Shown: positions 25,476 through 33,145 of the stretch, in pieces
Layout of the letters: each line of letters starts with the position of its first letter
Position numbering within the stretch: position 1 is the stretch's first letter
NCBI GenBank assembly: GCA_910589165.1
Contig: CAJUSP010000005.1
Location: 1 to 64,000, forward strand
Reading direction: 5' to 3'
Source of the DNA: an uncultured Adlercreutzia sp.
GTDB lineage: Bacteria > Actinomycetota > Coriobacteriia > Coriobacteriales > Eggerthellaceae
DNA length: 64,000 bases
Made by a program: the position numbers and the translations under genes
Notes under the pieces: model-generated
The model's database searches: none
What the model saw: only the letters and a program-made list of their open reading frames with translations
Told to the model about the DNA's origin: nothing

Positions 25476-27665
25476 ATGAACCGCCGTAAGACCATCGCCA
25501 TTATCGTCACCGCCGCGGCGGTGTTGGCGTTTGCGGTCGTGGTGTACCTCATGCAGCTGTCGGCCACGGTGGCGGGCAACCTCATGACTTCGGTGGACGA
25601 GATCTCCCGCCACGATGTGGAAACCATCGAGGGGTCGCTGGACAACTCCTACGCGCGCCTGAACTCCGTGGCCGAGCGCATGGACGTCTACGACGTGCGC
25701 GACGTCCACGAGGCCCAGGAGCAGCTGAACCTGGAGGCGGCCTCATCGGCCCTGTTCAATGCCATCTACCTGCTCGATGCCGACGGCACCCTCTACAGCA
25801 GCTCCTACGTGCGCATCGCCGCCGACGACCATGCCTACGACGAGCTGATGGCCGACGGGCGCGAGCACTTCGTCATGCTCTACGACGATGCCAACGGCAA
25901 GCTGGAAACCACCAAGGAGTCGCTCATCTTCGGCATCCGCCTGAACGACCTGCGCATCGGTGACACCACCTTCGTGGGCCTGCTCGGCCGCAGCGACCTG
26001 TCCGCCATCTCCGACCAGCTTGTCATCGAGAGCTTCGACGGCGAGGGCGTTTCCAGCGTGGTGAACTCCCAGGGCTACTACATCGTCAGCGGCAACGCGG
26101 CCACCGACCTGTCGGGCCGCGAGAACTTCTACGATATGCTGGAGGCCGGCTACATCGAGGACGGCGTCACCATCGACGACGTGCGCCAGAACATCGCCGA
26201 GGGCAAGGACTTCGTCATCAACTGCGTCACGGCCACTGGCGAGCCGCTCGTCATGAGCTTCGCGCCCGTCGAGGGCACGGCCTGGTCGTTCATCATGACG
26301 GTGCCCACCGAGGTGTTCAACGAGCGCTTCGCCCCGTTCATCGCCATGACCGTCGGCATGCTCGGCGCCATGGTGTGCGTGGTGTCCATCATGCTCGCGC
26401 TCATCTACCGCTTCATGAAGCAGTCGGTGCACGCTCAGGCCGAGGCGGCCGCCCGCACGGAGTTCCTCTCGAACATGAGCCACGAGATTCGCACGCCGCT
26501 CAACGGCATCATCGGCCTGAACCACCTGATGGAGCGCCACATGGACGACGCCGAGGCCATGGCCGGCTACGTGGGCAAGCTCGGCAAGGCCGCCCAGTAC
26601 CTGCTGTCGCTGGTGAACGACATCCTCGACGTGTCGAAGCTGCAGGCGGGCAAGGTGGAACTGGTGAACGAGCCCTTCTCGCTGGAGGCGCTCATCGACA
26701 ATGTCTGCGAGATGCAGCGCGAGCCCATGGCCGACCGCGGCATCAACTTCACTTTCGCGGCCGACGGCGTGCGCTGGCCCTACCTGGTGGGCGACGAGGT
26801 GCGCATCAGCCAGGTGCTCATGAACATCCTCTCGAACGCGGTGAAGTTCACGCCGGAGGACGGCACCATCTCGATGAACGTGAGCCAGGTAATCGCCCCC
26901 TCGGGGCTGGCGGCCACCACCACGATTTCCATCGCCGACACCGGCTGCGGCATGACGCCGGAGTTCCAGCGCCACATCTTCGACGTGTTCACCCAGGAGC
27001 GCAACAAGAACAGCGAGTCGCAGAAGGGCACCGGCCTCGGCATGTCCATCAGCCATCTGCTCACCGAGCAGATGGGCGGCGTGCTGTCGGTGGAAAGCGA
27101 GCTGGGCCGCGGCTCGTGCTTCACCCTCACCGTGACGCTGCCCGTGGACCCGGCCCACGCCGGCGAGAGCGCCGAGGAGGCGGCCCGCGAGCGGCGCGCC
27201 TTCGAGGCGGCCCTGGCCGCGGCGGTGCCTGCGCCTGCGGCCGACGGCAGCGGGGAAGGGGAGCCCGCAGCCGAGCCGACGCGCCTTCTGGTGGCCGAGG
27301 ACAACGAGCTGAACGCCGACATCATCTCGAGCATCCTTTCCGAGGAGGGCTTCGCCATCACCGTGGCCGAGAACGGCGAGGAGGCCGTGCGCGCCTTCAG
27401 CGAATCGCCCGAGGGGTACTTCGCCGCCATTCTCATGGATGCCCAGATGCCCGTCATGGACGGCTACGAGGCCTCCCGGGCCATCCGCGCGCTGAAGCGG
27501 CCCGACGCCGCCACGGTGCGCATCTTCGCCTGCACGGCCTCTACCTTCACCGAGGACCGCAACCGCGCCCTGGCCAGCGGCATGGACGACTTCCTCACCA
27601 AACCCTTGAACGTGACGGTCATGCTGAAGAAGCTCGAGGCCGTTCGGAAAGGCGGCCCGCGATGA
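25476..27665 (+). CDS. Hybrid sensor histidine kinase with receiver domain
   Basis: 729 residues. TM1 at about residues 7-28, an extracellular sensor of about 260 residues (dCache-like; inferred from length and placement), TM2 at about 287-314, HisKA with SHEIRTPLNG (phosphate-accepting His near residue 336), HATPase with NAVKFTPEDG, DTGCGM and GTGLGMSIS, and a C-terminal receiver with Asp near residue 655 in LMDAQMPVMDG. There is no output domain and no separate response regulator nearby, so the phosphate must pass to an unlinked partner. The ATG at 25476 follows GAGGAAG. Its last codon overlaps the next gene (ATGA), which ties it to the solute-binding protein. Confidence 0.92.
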   Translation: MNRRKTIAIIVTAAAVLAFAVVVYLMQLSATVAGNLMTSVDEISRHDVETIEGSLDNSYARLNSVAERMDVYDVRDVHEAQEQLNLEAASSALFNAIYLLDADGTLYSSSYVRIAADDHAYDELMADGREHFVMLYDDANGKLETTKESLIFGIRLNDLRIGDTTFVGLLGRSDLSAISDQLVIESFDGEGVSSVVNSQGYYIVSGNAATDLSGRENFYDMLEAGYIEDGVTIDDVRQNIAEGKDFVINCVTATGEPLVMSFAPVEGTAWSFIMTVPTEVFNERFAPFIAMTVGMLGAMVCVVSIMLALIYRFMKQSVHAQAEAAARTEFLSNMSHEIRTPLNGIIGLNHLMERHMDDAEAMAGYVGKLGKAAQYLLSLVNDILDVSKLQAGKVELVNEPFSLEALIDNVCEMQREPMADRGINFTFAADGVRWPYLVGDEVRISQVLMNILSNAVKFTPEDGTISMNVSQVIAPSGLAATTTISIADTGCGMTPEFQRHIFDVFTQERNKNSESQKGTGLGMSISHLLTEQMGGVLSVESELGRGSCFTLTVTLPVDPAHAGESAEEAARERRAFEAALAAAVPAPAADGSGEGEPAAEPTRLLVAEDNELNADIISSILSEEGFAITVAENGEEAVRAFSESPEGYFAAILMDAQMPVMDGYEASRAIRALKRPDAATVRIFACTASTFTEDRNRALASGMDDFLTKPLNVTVMLKKLEAVRKGGPR

Positions 27666-29011
27666 ACGCATTCCCCCTGGCTTCTATGCCCCTCAGCCGC
27701 CGCAGGTTCTGCGCGCTTGCCGCCTCGGCGCTCGTCCTGGCGGCAGTGCCGGGCGCGGGCTGCGCGCCGGCGACCTCCTCGGCGGTGCACCTGGTCATCA
27801 AGGTGCCCCGCACGGGCCACGACGTGGTGTTCGACGAGGACATCAGCCAGGTGGAAACGGTCATCCAGGCCATGGCCGATGACTTCGCCGCCACTTACGC
27901 CAAGGAGCCGGTCGAGGTGGAAGTGGTGGTGTTCGAGCAGAACCAGTACGACGACGCCGTGGCGGGCTGCTTCGACACGCCCAAGGCGCCCGACGTGCTC
28001 TACGGCGACTACTTCAACACCTCCACCTACATCCACACCGGGCGCGTGGTGCCCCTGGACGACATCGTCACCCCCGACATTCGGGCCGACCTGTTCGACC
28101 ACTTGGCGGCCATGAGCACCGTGGAGGGGCGGCTGTACATGATCCCGTACCTGGCGCGGCAGAACGTACTCGCCTACAACCTGGAGATGTTCCGCAACGC
28201 CGGGCTCGATCGTTTCATCGCCGAGGGGCAGATTACCGCGTGGACGCTGGATGAGTGGACGGAGATTCTGGACGCCTTGGCCGGAAGCCTACCCGAGGGC
28301 AGCTTCCCCATGATGATGTACGCGGCCAGCTCCCAGGGCGACACCCACATCATGACGCTGCTGCGCTCGGCGGGCTCGTCGTTCTTCGACGAGGACGGCC
28401 ACTTCAACCTTTCGACGCCCGAGGGCATTGCCGCCCTGCGCTGGATTCAAGAGGGCGTGGGCCGCGGATGGTTCCCGCCCCATGCCGAGAACCTGGAGAT
28501 CGAGGACTGCTCGAGTTTGTTTAAGAACCAGCAGCTGGCCATTTACATGGTGAACAACGCCTCGCTCACGCGCTATGGCGACACGGTGGGGCTCGTGAAC
28601 TTTCCGGGGCCCGACGCCGGAGGCTGCGCTACCACATTCTCGTCGGGCTTCGAGGTGTTCGACAACGGCGACGCGCGCAAGCTGCAGGTGGCGAAGGACT
28701 TCATCACCTTCGTGTACGAGAGCGACCATTGGCTCGACTACGCCGCCGGCACCCTGCCCGCCTCGAAGGCGGTGGCCGAGCGCTACGGAGTGGACATTCC
28801 CGGTTACGAGCTGTTCCGCGCCAACGCCGACAACGTGGTGGACTTCACCGGATCGAACCCCGACACTCGGGCGGTGCGCGAGGTGTTCTACCCCTGCATC
28901 CACGACCTGCTCATGGGCAGCACCACCCCCGAGGAAACGGCTGCGCGCATCGACGAGCTCTGCAACCAGGCCATAGACGAGGGCCGAGCCGCCAGCGTCC
29001 TCCACGAGTAG
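27662..29011 (+). CDS. Extracellular solute-binding lipoprotein (ABC type 1 family), orphan
   Basis: 449 residues. The signal peptide has an Arg-rich n-region (SRRRFCALAASALV) and a lipobox (PGAGC). The mature part has the features of sugar-type binding proteins: KAPDVLYGDYF, the NNASLTRYGDTVGLVNFPGPD region, and ASKAVAERYG. No permease or ATPase gene is next to it. It overlaps the sensor kinase stop codon by four bases, so the two are translationally coupled. The likeliest role is as ligand-binding co-receptor of the kinase, or as a binding protein for a distant transporter; both are inference. The ligand is unknown. Confidence 0.88.
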   Translation: MNAFPLASMPLSRRRFCALAASALVLAAVPGAGCAPATSSAVHLVIKVPRTGHDVVFDEDISQVETVIQAMADDFAATYAKEPVEVEVVVFEQNQYDDAVAGCFDTPKAPDVLYGDYFNTSTYIHTGRVVPLDDIVTPDIRADLFDHLAAMSTVEGRLYMIPYLARQNVLAYNLEMFRNAGLDRFIAEGQITAWTLDEWTEILDALAGSLPEGSFPMMMYAASSQGDTHIMTLLRSAGSSFFDEDGHFNLSTPEGIAALRWIQEGVGRGWFPPHAENLEIEDCSSLFKNQQLAIYMVNNASLTRYGDTVGLVNFPGPDAGGCATTFSSGFEVFDNGDARKLQVAKDFITFVYESDHWLDYAAGTLPASKAVAERYGVDIPGYELFRANADNVVDFTGSNPDTRAVREVFYPCIHDLLMGSTTPEETAARIDELCNQAIDEGRAASVLHE

Positions 29012-29030
29012 GGAAGGGCGTCCCGCTGTC

Positions 29031-31319
29031 TCACGCTGGTCGGGGGGCGAGCGGGGCCTTGAACGAGATGGCGCGCGGGGTGTCCAGGTTCTCGAAGGCC
29101 ACCAGGTAGGCGCGCTTGGTCATATCGATGCTCAGCACGCGCCCGCACCCGAACACGGGGTGCTCCACGGCGTCGCCCACGGAAAAGGCAGCGGCCGCCT
29201 CGCGCTCGGCCAAGCGCATATCGGCCAGGGCCGCCGCCTCGCGGGCCTGGGCCAGGTAGTCGGCGGGCATGGGGCTGCGCATCAGCAGGGCCGGGTCTAT
29301 CTCCAGCAGGAACCGCGAGGGGAAGCGGGGCGAGCCTTTGTGCGAGAACCCCTCCGCCTCGGTGAGGTACAGCCCGTCGCGGGCGCGGGTCAGGGCCACG
29401 AAGGCGAGCCGGCGCTCCTCTTCCAGCTGCCGGCGCGTCTCGGTTTTACACGAGGGGATGACCCCCTCGGAAAGCGAGCTGACGAACACGTGGGGAAACT
29501 CGAGCCCTTTGGCCGCGTGGATGGTCATGAGGCGCACCTTGTCGCCGCCGGTTTCCACCTCGTCGGCGGCGGTGAGCAGCGCTACGTGGGCCAGGTATTG
29601 TTCCAGGCTCAGCTCCTCGCCGCAGGTGGCCTCGTACTCGTAGACGGCCTGCTTCAGCTCGGCCAGGTTGTCCAGGCGCTCCTGGGCGCCCTCGGTGCGC
29701 AGCATCTTCTCGTAGCCGCTCTTCTTCACCAGCTCGTCGAGCAGCTCCGACACGGTGCGCTCGCGGTAGGTGGCCGCGTAGGATTCCATAAGCGTCACGA
29801 ACGCCCGGGCGCCGGTGCCGCGGAAGATATCGTCGTCCAGGTGCGCGCACAGCGCCTCGTACAGGGTGGTGTCCTCGCGCTCGGCCGCCTCGGCGAGGAA
29901 GGCCATGCGCCGCCGCCCCAGGTTGCGCCGCGGCACGTTGACGATACGGCGGAAGTCGAGGTCGCTTTTGCTGGTGAGGAAGCGCAGGTAGGACAGGGCG
30001 TCCTTCACCTCGCGCCGGGCGAAGAACGGCACCCCGCTGTGCACGGTGTGGGGAATGCCCTCGTGGATGAAGGCCTCCTCCACGGCGCGGGAGGCGTAAT
30101 GGGCCCGGTAGAGCACCGCGATGTCGCCCAGGGCCACGCCGGCCCCGGAAAGCGCGCGCACCCCCTCGGCGATCCAGGCGGCCTCGGCGGGGGAGTCGGC
30201 ACCGTGGTACCATACGGCCGGCCCCGCATCTGTGCGGCGGGCTACCAGGTCCTTGCGTATGCGCTCGCGGTTCTTCGCGATCAGCGAGTTCGCCACATTC
30301 ACCACTGCCGGCACCGAGCGGTAGTTCTCGAGCATCATGATGGTGCGCGTGCCGGGGAAGTTCGCGGCGAACTCCGTCAGGTAGCGCACGTCGGCCCCGC
30401 GCCAGCTGTAGATGGTCTGGTCCGGGTCGCCCACGACGAACAGGTTGCCGTGGTGGGCGGCCAGCACCTCCATAAGCCGGTACTGCAGGCCGTCGATATC
30501 CTGGAACTCGTCCACCATCACGTATTCCAGGCGCTCCTGCCAGGCCCGGCGCACCTCGGGGCACTGCTCGAACAGGTGCAGGGTGAGGATGATGAGGTCG
30601 TTGTAGTCGAGCCCGAAGGCGCGCTTCTGCTGGCAGAGGTAGCCGTAGAAGATGATGTCCTCGGTGGCGTCGGCCGCCCGGTAGCGCTCGCGCAGCTCGT
30701 CGGCGGTGAAAGTGAGCAGGTCGCGGTAGTAGTCGGGCCTGTCGCGCGTCTTCAGCATCTCTATGCGGTCGCGGGCGTCGGCGTAGGTCATGTCGCGCAG
30801 GGTGAGCCCGCGTTCCTCGTACACCACGGCCAGCATGGCGTCGATGTCGCCGTTGTCCAGCACAAGGAAGCTCTTCGGCAGCTGAAGGGCGTGGCCGTCG
30901 GCCTGCAGCACCCCCACGCAGAAGCCGTGGAAGGTGTTGATGAGGCCGGTGTCGTCGTCGCCGATGAGGCGCCGGATGCGCCGACGCATCTCGCCGGCGG
31001 CCTTGTTCGTGAAGGTGGCGCACAGAATGTTGCCCGGCAGGATGCCCAGCACGTTCACCAGGTAGGCGAACCGGTAGGCCAGCGCCCGCGTCTTGCCCGT
31101 GCCGGCTCCCGCGATGACACGCACCGGCCCCTCGGTGGTGGTGACCGCCTCCCGCTGAGCCTCGTTGAGCGCCGAGAGCCAATCGCCCACGGCCAGAGCC
31201 TCGATAGGGGAGCCCCCGCCTGCGGAAGCCGCTGCAGTCAGAGCGCCCTCCGACTCACCGCTCCCACGCCCATCGCCCTCAAGCACGTCATCCCAAGTTA
31301 TGTTCTCTCGATTATCCAT
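29031..31319 (-). CDS. pcrA: UvrD/PcrA-type ATP-dependent DNA helicase
   Basis: 762 residues, superfamily 1A 3'-5' helicase of repair and replication restart. Q motif LNEAQREAV, Walker A AGAGTGKT, motif II VDEFQDIDGLQ, motif III GDPDQTIYSWRGA, motif IV MLENYRS, motif V TIHAAKGLEFPHVF, motif VI RRLAFVALTRARDGLYL. The C-terminal Tudor-like tail (VGDAVEHPVFGCGRVLSI) is typical of PcrA. An N-terminal acidic and Gly/Ala-rich extension of about 45 residues precedes the helicase core. The start ATG (31319) lies exactly 7 nt after a -10 box, suggesting a leaderless mRNA. It diverges from the BREX leader and is convergent with the solute-binding gene. Confidence 0.95.
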   Translation of the reverse strand: MDNRENITWDDVLEGDGRGSGESEGALTAAASAGGGSPIEALAVGDWLSALNEAQREAVTTTEGPVRVIAGAGTGKTRALAYRFAYLVNVLGILPGNILCATFTNKAAGEMRRRIRRLIGDDDTGLINTFHGFCVGVLQADGHALQLPKSFLVLDNGDIDAMLAVVYEERGLTLRDMTYADARDRIEMLKTRDRPDYYRDLLTFTADELRERYRAADATEDIIFYGYLCQQKRAFGLDYNDLIILTLHLFEQCPEVRRAWQERLEYVMVDEFQDIDGLQYRLMEVLAAHHGNLFVVGDPDQTIYSWRGADVRYLTEFAANFPGTRTIMMLENYRSVPAVVNVANSLIAKNRERIRKDLVARRTDAGPAVWYHGADSPAEAAWIAEGVRALSGAGVALGDIAVLYRAHYASRAVEEAFIHEGIPHTVHSGVPFFARREVKDALSYLRFLTSKSDLDFRRIVNVPRRNLGRRRMAFLAEAAEREDTTLYEALCAHLDDDIFRGTGARAFVTLMESYAATYRERTVSELLDELVKKSGYEKMLRTEGAQERLDNLAELKQAVYEYEATCGEELSLEQYLAHVALLTAADEVETGGDKVRLMTIHAAKGLEFPHVFVSSLSEGVIPSCKTETRRQLEEERRLAFVALTRARDGLYLTEAEGFSHKGSPRFPSRFLLEIDPALLMRSPMPADYLAQAREAAALADMRLAEREAAAAFSVGDAVEHPVFGCGRVLSIDMTKRAYLVAFENLDTPRAISFKAPLAPRPA

Positions 31320-31325
31320 GCCCCC

Positions 31326-31354
31326 AGTATAGGCAAACTCACTCTTGTAATCAA
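31326..31354 (-). promoter_or_regulatory. Promoter of pcrA, probably leaderless
   Basis: On the minus strand TTGATT (31349-31354), a 17-bp spacer and TATACT (31326-31331); then GGGGGC and the ATG. The expected start of transcription falls on or next to the A of the start codon. Confidence 0.75.
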
Positions 31355-31374
31355 GAACAAATGTACGTTATAAA
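31345..31374 (+). promoter_or_regulatory. Possible promoter of the BREX leader transcript
   Basis: TTGTAA (31345-31350) and TATAAA (31369-31374) with an 18-bp spacer, pointing toward brxA and overlapping the divergent pcrA promoter. The SOS-like box at 31353-31366 lies in the spacer. The distance to brxA is about 500 bp. Confidence 0.45.
31353..31366. promoter_or_regulatory. Candidate SOS (LexA) operator
   Basis: AAGAACAAATGTAC holds GAAC-N4-GTAC, one base from the Gram-positive SOS core GAAC-N4-GTTC. It abuts the -35 of pcrA and lies between the boxes of the divergent BREX promoter. The same 14 bases recur at 40851-40864. LexA itself is not in the window. Confidence 0.45.
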
Positions 31375-31413
31375 GCTCAGCGTCGATTTTTCCACCTATA
31401 ACAGGAAGGCCCT

Positions 31414-31461
31414 ATGCGGAGCAATCGAGAAGTCCTTGTCTTGTGGTACTATTTCGAATGA
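31414..31461 (+). CDS. Possible 15-residue leader peptide upstream of BREX
   Basis: A short frame with a good ribosome binding site (AGGAAGG, 4 bp before the ATG) encodes MRSNREVLVLWYYFE. An intrinsic terminator (31636-31662) follows before brxA. Aromatic clusters occur in attenuator peptides, but pairing between this segment and the terminator was not shown. It may be a chance frame. Confidence 0.25.
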   Translation: MRSNREVLVLWYYFE

Positions 31462-31587
31462 GAGAGAAAGCCACCTGCGGAGCAGCTCGAGCAAGCTTCT
31501 TGAGTTTCCTTCGAGGCGGCACGAATTAGATTGTCCGGCCAAGCGGCCAACGAGGAGCACCGGTGCCTTACCCCGAGAGTAATCTGC

Positions 31588-31597
31588 GGGGGGGGGG
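31588..31597 (+). repeat. Poly-G tract (ten Gs) in the BREX leader
   Basis: An uninterrupted run of ten G bases, 8 bp upstream of a TTGAGC / TATAGC pair (31606-31633) that may be a second promoter. Such tracts are slippage prone. It is not inside any gene that can be supported. Confidence 0.8.
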
Positions 31598-31635
31598 CTC
31601 GTATTTTGAGCATCTCCCGCAGCACGATATAGCCC

Positions 31636-31662
31636 GAAGCGCGCCCAGCGCTTCTCTTTTTA
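31636..31662 (+). terminator. Intrinsic terminator inside the BREX leader
   Basis: GAAGCGC and GCGCTTC form a 7-bp stem with a 5-base loop, followed by TCTTTTTAA. It lies about 210 bp before brxA, so it would stop any transcript entering from the 31345 promoter unless anti-terminated. Confidence 0.7.
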
Positions 31663-31830
31663 ACGTTATTTCCCTTTTCGCGGTCCTATTCTGCTCTGGC
31701 AAACTGAAGAACGCGCATCGCTGCCGGCCGACAAAGCGCCTTGTGAAGCTGCGGATGGCGGCGAGGGCTTTCGCGAGTGTCAACCTTTCACCTTGTTGCG
31801 CGATGGGTACTCCTTTACCGACGGGAGCAT

Positions 31831-31855
31831 ATTCGGGGCTTGGAAAGCCCCGAAT
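31831..31855. promoter_or_regulatory. Perfect hairpin directly ahead of the brxA ribosome binding site
   Basis: ATTCGGGGCTT and AAGCCCCGAAT form an 11-bp perfect stem with a GGA loop, 3 bases upstream of AAGGAGG. No T-run follows on either strand, so a terminator is unlikely. It could be a dyad operator or an RNA structure acting on brxA translation. The rest of 31320-31870 holds the leader features listed separately and no supportable gene larger than the possible leader peptide. Confidence 0.6.
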
Positions 31856-31870
31856 GGCAAGGAGGCTCCC

Positions 31871-32485
31871 ATGATGGAACGGCTCACGCGCAAGGACGGC
31901 TCTCTGGCTCGCGAGCACTTCATGTTGCGCGAGCTGCGCCTCGTCGCCCGGCTGCGCTTCGACGGCGCCCCCGATGACGAGATCATTGCCGCGGCGGTGA
32001 ACGACAACCTCTTCCAGTACCCGACCACCGTCGAGGCCGCCCGCGTGGCCCGCACCATGTTGCTGCGCCTGAAGTCGCTAAACGACGAGGGGCTCGTGGG
32101 CCTGGCCGCGCGCGGCCCGAAGGAGCGCGCCGCGCAGATCAACCTCTACGCCATGATGCGCGTGTACCCCCTTATGGCCGCCTTCATGACCGAGGAGATC
32201 GCCCCGCGCCTGCGCACACTGGACTACAGCCTCACGCGCGCCGACGTGAACGCCTTCCTAGCCCGCTACCAGGCCACCCACCCCGAGGCCGCCGCGCTCA
32301 GCGACGCCTCAGTCAAGCGTATCGGCGGCGTGTTAATGGAAGCGCTTCACGAGGCGGGGTACCGGCCCTCGCCGCGCTCCGAGGAGCTGCTGCCCTTCGT
32401 GATGGACCCCTGTTTGGAAGACGCCATCTACCGCAACGGCGATACGGCGTGGCTTCCGGCCTTCAACGAGATGGAGGTGCTGTAA
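31871..32485 (+). CDS. brxA: BREX protein BrxA (DUF1819)
   Basis: 204 residues, the usual BrxA size. The N-terminal basic segment (MMERLTRKDGSLAREHFMLRELRLVARL) is followed by the FQYPTTVEAARVARTMLLRL motif, and the C-terminal part holds SDASVKRIGGVLMEALHEAGY. BrxA is a small DNA-binding protein of type 1 BREX. The ATG at 31871 was chosen for AAGGAGG 5 bp upstream; the frame extends further up without need. It is first of a tightly packed run, with brxB 3 bp after it. Confidence 0.9.
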   Translation: MMERLTRKDGSLAREHFMLRELRLVARLRFDGAPDDEIIAAAVNDNLFQYPTTVEAARVARTMLLRLKSLNDEGLVGLAARGPKERAAQINLYAMMRVYPLMAAFMTEEIAPRLRTLDYSLTRADVNAFLARYQATHPEAAALSDASVKRIGGVLMEALHEAGYRPSPRSEELLPFVMDPCLEDAIYRNGDTAWLPAFNEMEVL

Positions 32486-32488
32486 CCC

Positions 32489-33100
32489 ATGGCAACCGAC
32501 GCCGCCCGCCGCCAGGCCCGCGACACCTTCGACCGCCGCGTCGAGGTGCTGCGCGCCCGCCTGGCCGACCCCGACTTCCTGGCGAACCGGGGCCTCGGCA
32601 ACGAGGTGGGCATCTACCTGTTCTGCTACGACCCGGCCCTGGAGCTTGAGGCCCGCGACCTGTTCGCGCGCCTGGCGCGGGAAAGCGAGTCGGGGCAGCT
32701 GCCCTGCCGGCTCATCGAGCGGAACCTCTACGACCTCATCTGGTCCATCTGCGAGGAGCGCCGCATCGACGGCGCCGTGGCCCGCATGGAGCAGCGGCGC
32801 GGCACGCAGGCGCTCATCGACCAGCTGCGCAAGACGGCCTCGGCCGAGGCGGTTGCCGCCGCCATGGCCTACGAGCCCCACGAACCCGGCGACGTGGTGC
32901 TGGTCACGGGCGTGGGCGAGGCCTATCCGCTTTTGCGCGCCCATGTGCTGCTGGACAACATCCAGCACCTCTTCGCCGACGTCCCCGTGGTGGTGGCCTA
33001 CCCCGGGCGCTACGACGGGCAGTCGCTCTGCCTGTTTTCGGGGGCCGGACAGCGGGGCCTGGAGGACGGCAACTACTATCGCGCCTTCGACTTGGTGTAG
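32489..33100 (+). CDS. brxB: BREX protein BrxB (DUF1788)
   Basis: 203 residues, matching the family. Landmarks: N-terminal LGNEVGIYLFCYDPALELEARDLFARL, the LYDLIWSICEERRI segment, and the C-terminal VFLVYPGR-like VVVAYPGRYDGQSLCLFSG. Its biochemical role in BREX is not established; it is essential in studied systems. Start ATG 32489 lies just after the brxA stop and ribosome binding is probably coupled. Confidence 0.9.
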   Translation: MATDAARRQARDTFDRRVEVLRARLADPDFLANRGLGNEVGIYLFCYDPALELEARDLFARLARESESGQLPCRLIERNLYDLIWSICEERRIDGAVARMEQRRGTQALIDQLRKTASAEAVAAAMAYEPHEPGDVVLVTGVGEAYPLLRAHVLLDNIQHLFADVPVVVAYPGRYDGQSLCLFSGAGQRGLEDGNYYRAFDLV

Positions 33101-33145
33101 GCGCGCCGCAAGGAAGCAACGAAGGAACTAAGGGAAAGGCCTGCC

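Noticed and set aside
31563..31874. Frame of about 103 codons over the poly-G tract upstream of brxA, and a 116-codon frame opposite to it
   Set aside because: No ribosome binding site, no recognisable domain, and both overlap the leader hairpins. If a real gene were there, the G-tract would be a coding switch, but nothing else supports it.
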